A stretch of 64,000 nt of DNA from Ahaetulla prasina (lineage: Eukaryota; Chordata; Lepidosauria; Squamata; Colubridae): positions 18,473,321-18,537,320 of the forward strand of contig NC_080548.1 of the NCBI RefSeq assembly GCF_028640845.1. The letters are read 5' to 3'. Below are positions 56,045 through 64,000 of the stretch, piece after piece. A model generated the notes under the pieces. The model had not been told where the DNA came from. It saw only the letters and a program-made list of their open reading frames with translations, and did no database searches. Each line of letters starts with the position of its first letter. The first letter of the stretch is position 1. Both the position numbers and the translations under genes were made by a program.

Positions 56045-56290
56045 GAGCTAGTTTGGTCTAGTGGTTAAGGAACCAGGATAAAAAAGGGGAGACCGTGAGT
56101 TCAAATCCCACCTTAGCCATGAAAGCCAGCTGGGTTATCTTGGGCCAGTCATTGTATCTCAACCCAACCCACCTTGCAGGGTTGTTGTGGTGAGAAAAAT
56201 AGGAGTAGGAAGCAGTATTAGATACGTTCGCTGCCATGAGTTATTTGTAAAAATAATAAAAGGCAGGATATAAAAAATAAATATAAAGGC
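56045..56290 (+). mobile_element. tRNA-derived SINE
   Basis: Head GCTAGTTTGGTCTAGTGGTT, B box GAGTTCAAATCCC, body CAACCCACCTTGCAGGGTTG, A-rich tail AAAAAATAAATAT. Confidence 0.8.
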
Positions 56291-56633
56291 AAAAGCATCA
56301 TTTATTACAGTGTTGGAGAAAGCAATAGTAAATCATCTTGCATTTTAGTAAGAAAAACACACAGATAGACAAGATTAAAGCAATTGACAACCTAGTGACG
56401 GATGATGGGACATGGTAGCACCCCCAACATGTTACTAAGGAAGAGTGGAGGATCACAAAGAAACTAGATTAAAGCTTTTGGGGCTGGTTGCTAGGGCTGC
56501 CATGCAGGCACACGCCTCCCCCCCACTATCCTTCCCCTCCATAGAAGCTGCAAATAGCCTATAGTTGTTGGATAAGAAAGGGGCAGCAAATGTATTTTGT
56601 AAATAAACGAATAGCAAAATATAATAACAATGG

Positions 56634-56950
56634 GGTGGCCTGGTGGCTGGGGTGGCATGGGGCTCAGCAGTTAAGCTGATGGGTTTGTCAACTGAAAGTT
56701 GGCAGTTCAGGTTTGAGACCCAAGTGTCACATGTCAGAGTGAGCTCCTGTCCTCGCTCCAGCTCCTGCCAACCCAGCAGTTCTAAAGCACGGAAATGAGA
56801 GTTGATAAAGAGGTACCACTTCGGTGGGAAGGTAAGCAGCACTCCACGATCACACGCTGGCCACATGATCATGGAAATTCTTCAGGCTGGCACAAAATGG
56901 CCTTGAAAAGGAGATGCGTACCACACCTTAAGAGTCGGCAACGACCAGTG
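56634..56950 (+). mobile_element. Sauria-type SINE (old, plus strand)
   Basis: GGCATGGGGCTCAGCAGTTA at the head, AGGTTTGAGACCC as B box, GGTACCACTTCGGTGGGAAG, and a Bov-B-like end (AAGAGTCGGCAACGACCAGT). Confidence 0.75.
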
Positions 56951-57480
56951 ATGTAAAATCCGGAAGACTCCTTTATTTTTTTTAATTATTTTTTTTTAAT
57001 AGCAGGAACGTGAAACGTAAGATTTGATGGGAGTCGGATGGCCTTTAAAATGTATCAACCAACTAAGCAACCAATAAATCAGCATCAACGTGGCAACGTT
57101 CAATACGGTGAAAGATGAAATGAATCAATGGGATATTGACTCTTAAGACATCAGCAAATTGAAATGGACTGGAATCGGACACTTTCCATTAAAAAGATCA
57201 TTTACTACTCAGGGCATGAAAAACACAAGAAGAAGGGTATCTCAAGGACACTATTTGGGTACAGTGTCCTCAGTGTTTCTATAATATCACACTGACTTCA
57301 TGATAGTGAATCTTTGATCCAATTATTTTCCAAGTTTATGCTTCACCCACTGAAGCAGAAGAAGAGTTTGCTGATAGGTTTTATAATCAAGTTCAATCTG
57401 AAGTGGACAGAACATGCAAGGTGTTTATTTGATTTTTATCCTGCGTTTATTACTTTATAGGTAACTCAAGGAGCTGAAAC

Positions 57481-57952
57481 CAGTGGTGGGATTCAAATTC
57501 TTTTACTACCCATTTTTTAGAAATGGGGTGTGGTGTGGTAGTGTGGTTTTGACATTTAATGATTCGTCTCGTACTATTTGTGGTAGGAATGTTGTGCCTG
57601 TCATAACTCAGGAGAATTTAGTTTAGATCAGAATGATTCCTATAGGGCAGGGGTCAGTGGTGGGATTCAGAATTTTTACTACCAGTTTTGTGGGCGTGGC
57701 TTGGTGGGTGTGGCATGGTATGGCTTGGTGGGCGTGGCAGAGGAAGGATATTGTAAAATCTCCATTCCCTCTCTACTCCATGGGAAGGATACTGCAAAAT
57801 CCCCATTTGCTCCTGATCAGCTGGGACTTGGGAGGCAGAGAATAGATGGGGGCGGGGCCAGTCAGAATTTTTACTACCGGTTCTCTGAACTACTCAAAAT
57901 TTCTGCTACTGGTTCTCCAGAACTGTCCAGAACCTGCTGAAACCCACCTCTG
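57481..57952. mobile_element. Composite hAT-type MITE carrying 136 bp of DNA shared with the 41.6-kb locus
   Basis: Begins CAGTGGTGGGATTCAAATTC, then the shared segment 57519-57654, then a complete internal MITE starting CAGTGGTGGGATTCAGAATT at 57655 and ending ACCCACCTCTG at 57952. AGCTGAA flanks both sides (7 of 8 bases, one-base offset at the left), so the unit probably moved as one. Confidence 0.8.
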
Positions 57953-59002
57953 AGCTGAATGTACGTAATACTTCTCCCTCCTCCTAATTTCCTTATAACA
58001 GCTACCCTGTTATGATACATCATTTGTGGTTGGAGGCTGGAATGCAAAATTGAGAAAAAGTAAGAAGAAAAATATATTTGGAGAATGTGCCTGGGAAATA
58101 GAAATAAAACAGGAGAATCTACCCGTTTCTGCCAAGCCAATGATTTATTCATTACTAATAGCTTTCAAACCACCAAAAGAATACAGAGAATAAAACTACA
58201 ATATTGATACAAGCAGGCGGAAAAAAATTAACAAAGATACAGTTCAGGAGCTGACTGCGGAACAGATCACACTTTGCTCATTTGCAAATTCTAAGTCAAG
58301 TTAAAAGTGGAAGAAGAAAGCTAGCTTCCACAATATGATCTGGGCTTAACATTTTCAAGGAAAATTTCGGGAATTACTTTTATAGAAAACCACAGGAACT
58401 CACTGAGTGGAAACCAGAACAAATGTGGCATGAAATCAAGCAATAAGAGATCAAAAAGCAGAAAAAGAAAAAAATAGAGTCAGAACCAAAGACAAGAAAG
58501 AGAAATATCTTAGGAAGGAACTGAAAGAATTTCAAAGAGCTGTTGGAAGAGACTTAGAAGAGTATAATGACATTTGTAAAGATATGAAAGATGGAAACGG
58601 ACATGGAAAAATCAAGGAAAATGTTCCAAAAGATTTCTGAACTCAGGAAGGTTTTAAGCGTGAAGTTCAAAGCTGCCAATGGACTGACAGTAACTGACTG
58701 AAAGAAGATCAAAGATGGAAAAAGCATACCAAAATTCTATACAATCAAAAAAATAGCAGCATCTAAGATATCTTGGAAGGGATTCCCTATTTACAGGAGC
58801 CAGTATTAACTAATTTAACCTAATCCATCAGACATGTCTGACTCTTGATGACTTAATTTAATTTATATCCTATCATTTATAGGAAGTGCCCTCCATCCTA
58901 TCCTGTCAAGCATAGCTTCTTTCAGTTATTGGATGTTCATCGTTGGGTCAGCTTTGATGGTATCAAGACAGCATGCTTTTTGCTTGCCCTTTCTTCTTGA
59001 TC

Positions 59003-59115
59003 CACTAACCCAGGGGTCTGCAAACTTGGCTCTTTTAAGACTTGTGGACTTCAACTCCCAGAGTTCCTGTCCACAAGTCTTAAAAGAGCCAAGTTTGCAG
59101 ACCCCTGCACTAACC
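59003..59115. mobile_element. Palindromic hAT-type MITE with 8-bp TSD, 97 bp
   Basis: Element 59011-59107: CAGGGGTCTGCAAACTTGGC and its inverse, arms almost meeting at CCAGAGTTCCTGTCC. TSD CACTAACC on both sides. Confidence 0.92.
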
Positions 59116-59619
59116 ATTCCTAGCATTGTTCTAGTATTCTAGTCTTACAAGAAGATGAAGTGAGATAAGCACTCCAGTCATTACCAAGTCAGATGACTAC
59201 AGGAATTGATGGAATATCTACAGAAAGATGGCAAGCAACAAAGTTAAGAATCAATTGAGGCTCTAACCAAACCATGCCAGTAAACCTGAAGAACAAAGGA
59301 AGAAGTCAATCTTTCTCATTTATGAATGTCCTGCTCTTTTGAGAAAAATATTCAGGTCCTGCACTCTCCTTGTATGATACTTTTGTAACTCCCAGACAAT
59401 TTACTGGAGCCAAATTTTGTCTAGCACTCCAAGGATTCAGAATTTGGTTGGGACACATGATTTCTAAAAATATCTGTAGAGCATGCACTACAAGTAAGTA
59501 GGACTTCCTCAGTGTAAGCAGAGTGACTGAAATAAGTCTCAAATTGTAATTCCATTGCAGCTGATAAATTCCTTGCAGATACTATCATAGTGGCTGAAAA
59601 TGATGTGCTTTTAACCTAC

Positions 59620-59696
59620 CAGCTGGTGTTGTTAAGAGAGTTCCAGTTTCTTGGCAATAACCAACAGGTCGTATATATGGACTGCTTGCATCACAC
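59620..59696 (-). CDS. L3MBTL1: L3MBTL exon: MBT repeat 2 core, last part
   Basis: Exon of 77 nt with a GTGCAG acceptor and a GTAGGT donor. Its first G completes the Trp codon, giving W, then CDASSPYIRPVGYCQETGTL and LTTPA. This aligns with the end of the MBT2 core. The usual IHPVGWC motif is IRPVGYC here (His to Arg, Trp to Tyr), a departure from the other two repeats of the same protein. The exon ends with one G that joins the next exon as a Glu codon. Confidence 0.88.
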
Positions 59697-60004
59697 CTGC
59701 ACCAAAGGTACATATATATATATACACACGATGAAATACAGTTATGCAAACTTTGCCTAATGTTTCTATGCTGAACATTAATATCAAGGATGCAATAGGG
59801 CAAGCCAATAGCATCTCTTTTGTAGCCTTCAAGATGTGTAAATGGTAATCCCAAGTGAGAATGCTTTTTTTTTTGTCTTTATGAAATATAAGGAGCTTCA
59901 ACAAGCTCTAACTGAAAATTTGACTTCCAGAAAGTTAAAACACCCATTTTAACCTTTATTGTCCAATACATTTGTCAAACAGACTCTTGAGTCAATTTAA
60001 GTTG

Positions 60005-60140
60005 TATATGGGGTCCTTGGTGCTCTCTGAGCTTGGTGGTTTTCTTGCAATGCATCAGTGCACTGATGATGTAACCTAGTTTGGTAATGAAATGTCTGCA
60101 AGAAAAGCATCAAGCTCAGCGAGTACCAAGGACCTCGCAG
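60005..60140. mobile_element. Penelope-like palindrome with one core deleted
   Basis: GGTCCTTGGTGCTCTCTGAG ... GAGTACCAAGGACC. The plus core 60063-60093 reads CTGATGA, TAACC/GGTAA helix, GAAAT. The left core is lost, with GCATCAGTG left near the centre. Confidence 0.55.
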
Positions 60141-60493
60141 TTCAACTTTTGAGCTACAAATATTCTCTTCTAATTGCATATTCCTGTATTATCTCATACA
60201 AACCAAGCTATATGGTTTGAATTTATATTTCTATTTAGATTTTAATTCTTTATTCATTACAATTTGTAGACAGGCTACGTGGTCCAAAATATCGTTATCT
60301 GGATGGAATGCTGCACATATTTCATCATGGGCTTGCAATCAGAACTTCAACAAACTGAATGGTGAATAAAGCTGGATGCAACTGAACACAGAACTGGCTC
60401 CAGAGGTTTCCGTATCTCAAAATGATTTTACATTCTGCAGTTCCTGGGCAATACCCGATTGCTCTCACCAACATAACAAACTCTTGTTCTTAC

Positions 60494-60645
60494 CAGTAAT
60501 CATAGCTTTCACCCCAGTTGTCAAAATGAACTAGCAGTCGATTATCCAACATGTCTGCAATGGTTGCCACACACATGAGGGAAGGATTCTTTTTGTCTAC
60601 TGCCTCTAACTTCATGCCCACCCGAAAACCAGAAGGCGTGACTGG
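60494..60645 (-). CDS. L3MBTL1: L3MBTL exon: MBT repeat 2 core, first part
   Basis: Exon of 152 nt (50 codons plus 2 nt) with a CCAATAG acceptor and a GTAAGA donor. It encodes the MBT2 core, including GFRVGMKLEAVDKKNPS and LLVHFDNWGESYDY. In human L3MBTL1 the second repeat holds the methyl-lysine pocket, formed by an Asp and Asn before the NPS motif and by the Phe, Trp and Tyr of HFDNW and YDY. All five positions are kept here (D and N of VDKKN; F, W and the first Y), so the pocket should be functional. The split TGG codon continues in the next exon. Confidence 0.92.
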
Positions 60646-60814
60646 CTATTGGATAGGAGAAAACAGAGAGAGGGGTCGGGGGAAACATTGCCATTAGATG
60701 TATTTAAGTCTGCACTGAGTTGAAGAAAATCTGATCTTACTGCTGGATTCACATAAAATTCTAAATCAAAATAGGGCATGTTCGATTTTGGCTTAATAGG
60801 CTGTGAGATACAGA

Positions 60815-61200
60815 TTAACAGAGTTGGAAGGGACCTTGTAGGTCATCTAGTCCAGTGGTCACCAACTGGTGGTCCGCAAGAAAATTTTGGTGGTTCGTAG
60901 AAAAATTATTTGCATTTTTTATATTGCACTAAATACTATTTATCTTTTTTTAAAAATCGTATTAGTGGTCCGCAGGATTTAACATTATGAATTTAGTGGT
61001 CCCTGAGGTTCGGAAGGTTGGTGACCCCTGATCTAGTCCAACCTCCCCGCCCAAGCAGGAGACCGTACACCATTTCTGACAGATTGCAGTCCAGTCTCTT
61101 CTTGAAAGCTTCCAGGGATGACGCTCCCACAACTTCTGAAGGCAAGTTGACTTGTGCTTTCTTTAAAGAAATCTTAATTCAAACTATTGGTTTCATGAGA
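60815..61200 (-). mobile_element. CR1 LINE 3' fragment interrupted by a hAT element
   Basis: CAGAGTTGGAAGGGACCTTG before the insertion and CCAACCTCCCCGCCCAAGCA after it. Continues to CTCCCACAACTTCTGAAGGC. Confidence 0.85.
60845..61038. mobile_element. hAT-type element with 8-bp TSD, 178 bp, in CR1
   Basis: Element 60853-61030: CAGTGGTCACCAACTGGTGG and AAGGTTGGTGACCCCTG. TSD ATCTAGTC on both sides is itself CR1 sequence. Confidence 0.93.
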
Positions 61201-61745
61201 TGTGCGACCTTGATCGCAAGTCTCCCTAAAGCTGTGAAACTTTTTAATTCACTGAAATCTAAAGGATTGGCTCAGGTGGTATATGAGTGAACAAATGTGG
61301 CTTACTTGACAGAGTAGAATCCAAAGGGACCAAAATACCTGAAAAATACTGGATGTGCAACTAGAAAAAGATACTCGGATGAGCAGCAGGAACATGAATC
61401 AATAAATGTTTTCAGCTCAAACACTGAACAAATGCCGGAGGTTCTGTGAACAGGGTTAACACAGGAGATAAAAAGCCAGCTACTCTGTGCCAGCTGTGCT
61501 TGGCTAATTTTCTCCTCTGCTCAGATAAACACAAACCAATAAACTCAGAATTCTAAACAAACGAATACAGGCAATAAACTCTGAATTCTAAATACAATGT
61601 GAGAGATAATAGCTCCTATTTTATTTTGTTTCCTTCTTTCTCGGCGGTTTTGTTTCAATCCTAAGGCACCTAGCCGAAGGCACTTTGATACCTTTTGTAG
61701 AAAGGACTCGAAAGAAACAACTAGGAAACTGGTGTTGCTACTCAC
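61201..61745. other. Intron, no recognised feature
   Basis: No exon or repeat identified between the CR1 fragment and the exon at 61746. Confidence 0.4.
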
Positions 61746-61837
61746 TGTGCTTAGGACCTTGAAAAGATTTTTGGGGGCAGCCTGAGATTTGCAGGTCTTC
61801 AAATATGAAGCCCAGTTAAATTCCCCATCTTTGTAAC
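61746..61837 (-). CDS. L3MBTL1: L3MBTL exon: arm leading into MBT repeat 2
   Basis: Exon of 92 nt between a TGCCTAG acceptor and a GTGAGTAG donor. It encodes GYKDGEFNWASYLKTCKSQA followed by APKNLF, the extended arm (W..YL motif) that precedes each MBT core. The first two nt complete the Gly codon begun in the previous exon, and the exon ends in phase 0. An earlier in-frame GT just after the APKNLFK codons could serve as an alternative donor, but the GTGAGT site 12 nt further on is the better match. Confidence 0.9.
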
Positions 61838-62490
61838 CTAGGCAAAGAAAGGGAAAAAAAGAGAGATTTTTGATTAAAAAACAAAACAAAACAGCCTGCA
61901 TTCTCAGAATTAGAAACAGTATGGGAAGCATTTGAAATTTGCGTGATAGCGGTGTTTGTGGAACAATTAGGGTCTCTAGGCTTTTATAAGCATTTCTCCT
62001 TTTTCTTTGGTGTTTTAAATACAATAATGCAGTTGTGAGTCATTAATCTGAAAATTCGGATCTCCGTATGAAAGAAAATAGGTACTGAATTCATTTATTA
62101 AATTATGTATTGCTGACTGAAAGAATTTCCAATTATTTAAATTTCTAATGCTCAACTTTAATGGGAAAACATGCATTACTTCTTAAATAACAGTGTGAAT
62201 ACATGCAAGCTTTACTTCCCATTAATTTCCCAATATATAGTTCTCAGAACAAAACAAAAAGTCCTAACTGTTAATTTTCATGATAGCACAAATCCAGCTG
62301 AGTGACCTTGGGCCAGTCCTCCTCTCTCAACCCTAGGAGCAGACAATGGCAAATCTTTCCCCAAAAATCTTGCTAAGAAAACTGCAGGGACTAGTTCAGG
62401 CAATCACCAGCAGTCAACACTGATTTGAAGACACACACATGGTAGTAGAAAAATGTAGTTAATCTTTCATGAAAAATCTATATTTTGTGG
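61838..62490. other. Intron, no recognised feature
   Basis: A/T-rich intronic DNA. Confidence 0.4.
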
Positions 62491-62494
62491 CTAT

Positions 62495-62758
62495 TATGCA
62501 ATAGCTAATGCAGTCTGTTATTAACAGCAGCTGCCTGCAATTACTGCAGGTTACTAGTCCCACCAGGCCCAAGGTTGACTCAGCCTTCCATCCTTTATAA
62601 GGTAGGTAAAATGAGGACCCAGATTGCTGGGGGCAATAAGTTGACTTTGTATATAAATATACAAATAGAATGAAGACTATTGCTAACATAGTGTAAGCCG
62701 CCCTGAGTCTTTGGAGAAGGGCGGGATATAAATGCAAACAATAATAAAAAAAAAACGT
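62495..62758 (+). mobile_element. tRNA-derived SINE with L2-like tail
   Basis: AATAGCTAATGCAGTCTGTT, then CAAGGTTGACTCAGCCTTCC and tail CCCTGAGTCTTTGGAGAAGG. Closely related to the SINE nested at 51650-51913. The tail matches the L2-type LINE at 38360-39005, its likely mobiliser. Confidence 0.8.
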
Positions 62759-63130
62759 GGGTGTCAGGCTCAATCTCATTTCTTTCCCTTTTAACCAATT
62801 CAGTGATTTAACATGAGATTAGTCTCTTGATTAAAGCTATCACTTGGTTCGACCATTATTTGTTTAAACTAAGTTTCTCAGAAACAAGCCTTGATCAGAT
62901 TGTAGTTTAAAAAGAGCAGAGCTCCCAGTTTGTAGAAAATGGGAATACACTGTTCTTTGGGGAAAAAGAGCAGATGTGCCCTCTCCCTTTATCACAACTT
63001 GGAGAAAGAGGGGAAGGAGAAGAATTTAAGGACTTTAAATAAAGTTGCACCTCAAGATGATCAACCTAAAAATAACTGTTTCCTCTGAAAGATTTCACTT
63101 ACAACAGGCTCTGTAGTCCAAATACTACAG
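62759..63130. other. Intron, no recognised feature
   Basis: No repeat or exon identified. Confidence 0.4.
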
Positions 63131-63146
63131 TCCAAAGTCCCAGATA

Positions 63147-63175
63147 GGTAGGTAGGTAGGTAGGTAGATAGATAT
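63147..63175. repeat. (GTAG)n/(GATA)n microsatellite
   Basis: About five GGTA units followed by three GATA units. Confidence 0.85.
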
Positions 63176-63179
63176 ACAT

Positions 63180-63430
63180 ATACATTTTCTGAGGTTTTCG
63201 CGGGTGTTTGTATGTAGGTCTTTGGTTATTCGGGTTTTCTCCTGCGTAAAATTGGAAGTGTCATGGCAACGTTTCGACGATGTCTCATTCGTCATCTTCA
63301 GGCTTCAGCTTCATGCTTCTGGGAGCTTGAAGCACGAAGCTGAAGCCTGAAGATGACGAATGAGACTTTGTCGAAACGTCGCCAAGACACTTCCAATTTT
63401 ACGCGGGAGAAAACACAAATAACCAAAGCC
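63180..63430. mobile_element. Penelope-like palindrome with two hammerhead-like cores
   Basis: Arms GTAGGTCTTTGGTTATTCGG and AATAACCAAAGCCCTACATA. Minus core 63271-63301: CTGAAGA, GACGA/TCGTC helix, GAAAC. Plus core 63347-63377: CTGAAGA, GACGA/TTGTC (one G-U pair), GAAAC, followed by GTC. The centre GAAGCTGAAGCC / GGCTTCAGCTTC is also inverted. Confidence 0.6.
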
Positions 63431-63431
63431 C

Positions 63432-63520
63432 TACATACACACACACACACACACACGCATATATACACATATACATACATAAATATACGCATATATATAC
63501 ACACACATGCACACACACCT
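63432..63520. repeat. (CA)n and (TA)n microsatellite
   Basis: CA and TATA runs ending just before the splice donor of the 63525-63660 exon. Confidence 0.9.
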
Positions 63521-63524
63521 CTAC

Positions 63525-63660
63525 CTTTAGGAGGGAGCAGCTTGTGACCTGTTTTTTCACACCAGCCAACAGGATGGATATCTGTTGAATCAGCATTAAC
63601 CCAGAAGTCGTAAAACTCTGAATAACCATCAAAATGTAATCGCATTCGGTACCCCTGCAC
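63525..63660 (-). CDS. L3MBTL1: L3MBTL exon: end of MBT repeat 1
   Basis: Exon of 136 nt (45 codons plus 1 nt) preceded by a TTGTAG acceptor and followed by a GTAGAG donor. It encodes VQGYRMRLHFDGYSEFYDFW and then the family hallmark DIHPVGWCEKTGHKL, the C-terminal half of an MBT core. It enters in phase 0 from an exon outside the window and leaves one G that completes a Gly codon with the next exon. The aromatic residues of the HFDGY and YDFW motifs are intact. It is the most upstream exon of the gene visible here. Confidence 0.92.
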
Positions 63661-64000
63661 CTACAACCGACCACAAAGACAAGATTGTTACCACTTTTGC
63701 AAAACATACAAAAAGGCCTGTGTTAAAAAAATTCTGCCCCTATTTCATTTTCAACACGATTAACTTTTAACAGTGGATGCATTCATTGTATTAATTTAGT
63801 AGTAGTGCTACAGTTCACAGACACTGTGTTTTGCACCCTTTACTTAGTAGAACTCGAGCATCTACAAAGAAAGTAACAGTGGAGTTTCTGCTTGGCACAA
63901 GCCTTTATTAAAACACACACACACACAGACAAGAACTGTATAAAAAGTCAATTAAAGATGTTCAGAATGTTGGTCTTATCTGTCAATATCTTTTCAGGCT
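63661..64000 (-). other. Upstream intron of the L3MBTL gene
   Basis: Intronic DNA running to the window edge, with a short CA run near 63914-63930. No further exon is visible. Confidence 0.5.

Larger units (their letters stand above)
57000..59300 (+). mobile_element. Bov-B/RTE LINE remains, interrupted
   Basis: Decayed plus-strand LINE. Endonuclease-like stretches are readable near 57140-57420 (ISKLKWTGIG, VYASPTEAEEEFADRFYNQV) and 58020-58150 (VVGGWNAKLRK). Sequence near 58255-58310 (AACAGATCACACTTTGCTCA) is typical of the Bov-B endonuclease end. RT-like pieces continue to about 59280. The hAT composite (57481-57952) and a small MITE (59011-59107) are inserted. It represents the RTE type thought to mobilise Sauria SINEs. 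Confidence 0.7.
28355..63660 (-). other. L3MBTL1: L(3)mbt-like Polycomb-group gene, 3' two-thirds (14 coding exons)
   Basis: This span covers the last 14 coding exons of a minus-strand gene for a methyl-lysine-reading chromatin protein. In the known family, MBT repeats bind mono- and dimethyl-lysine on histones and compact chromatin in the nucleus. The exons total 1596 nt, and every junction keeps frame with GT-AG introns. Domain order is MBT1 (end), MBT2, MBT3, C2HC finger, linker, SAM, stop. Introns range from about 0.1 to 11.7 kb and are packed with transposons. The 5' exons and promoter lie beyond the window. The paralogue is uncertain: the SAM domain and preceding HQSVFM segment resemble L3MBTL1, MBT1-2 resembles L3MBTL3, and the zinc-finger flank resembles L3MBTL4. 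These comparisons are from memory, without alignment. L3MBTL2 and SFMBT types are unlikely because of the three-MBT plus C2HC plus SAM layout. Confidence 0.9.

Overview
The window is vertebrate nuclear DNA, most likely from an advanced (colubroid) snake. Genes are sparse and split into short exons by long introns, and repeats fill most of the space. The repeat set points to a squamate: tRNA-derived SINEs with a Bov-B-type 3' end (Sauria SINE type), Bov-B/RTE LINE remains, CR1 and L2-type LINEs, and five copies of a CR1-L3-type LINE whose 3' ends run into AATAG/ATTCT microsatellite, a pairing reported for snakes. A long GATA/GACA tract (Bkm type) is also present. No prokaryotic features are present.

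The only host gene I can support lies on the minus strand from 63660 down to 28355. Fourteen coding exons join in frame with every splice phase matching and give 531 residues plus a stop. They encode the C-terminal part of an L(3)mbt-like protein (L3MBTL1/3/4 group): the end of MBT repeat 1, MBT repeats 2 and 3, a C2HC (CPTPGC) zinc finger, a Ser/acid-rich linker and a C-terminal SAM domain. The N-terminus and the start of MBT1 lie beyond base 64000. I favour L3MBTL1, but some segments look closer to L3MBTL3 or L3MBTL4.

From 1 to about 28 kb the DNA is downstream or intergenic. It holds CR1 pieces, CTT and GATA tracts, CR1-L3 copies, a roughly 2 kb tandem duplication (about 14.7-23.1 kb) and, inside the first duplicate, a 4.4 kb Ty3/Gypsy-type LTR retrotransposon with identical 190-bp LTRs but broken coding. 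From 28 to 64 kb the introns carry many short hAT-type elements with 8-bp target duplications readable on both sides, SINEs, LINE fragments and Penelope-like palindromes.

The most notable observations are these. (1) Dispersed palindromic repeats carry hammerhead-ribozyme-like cores (CTGANGA, helix II, GAAAC) with different but base-paired helix II sequences. (2) The second copy of the tandem duplication preserves the empty target site of the LTR insertion. (3) A composite hAT element at 57.5 kb carries about 136 bp of DNA matching the flank of an element at 41.6 kb in another intron of the same gene. (4) A 930-bp hAT insertion is built of about six alternating inverted units.
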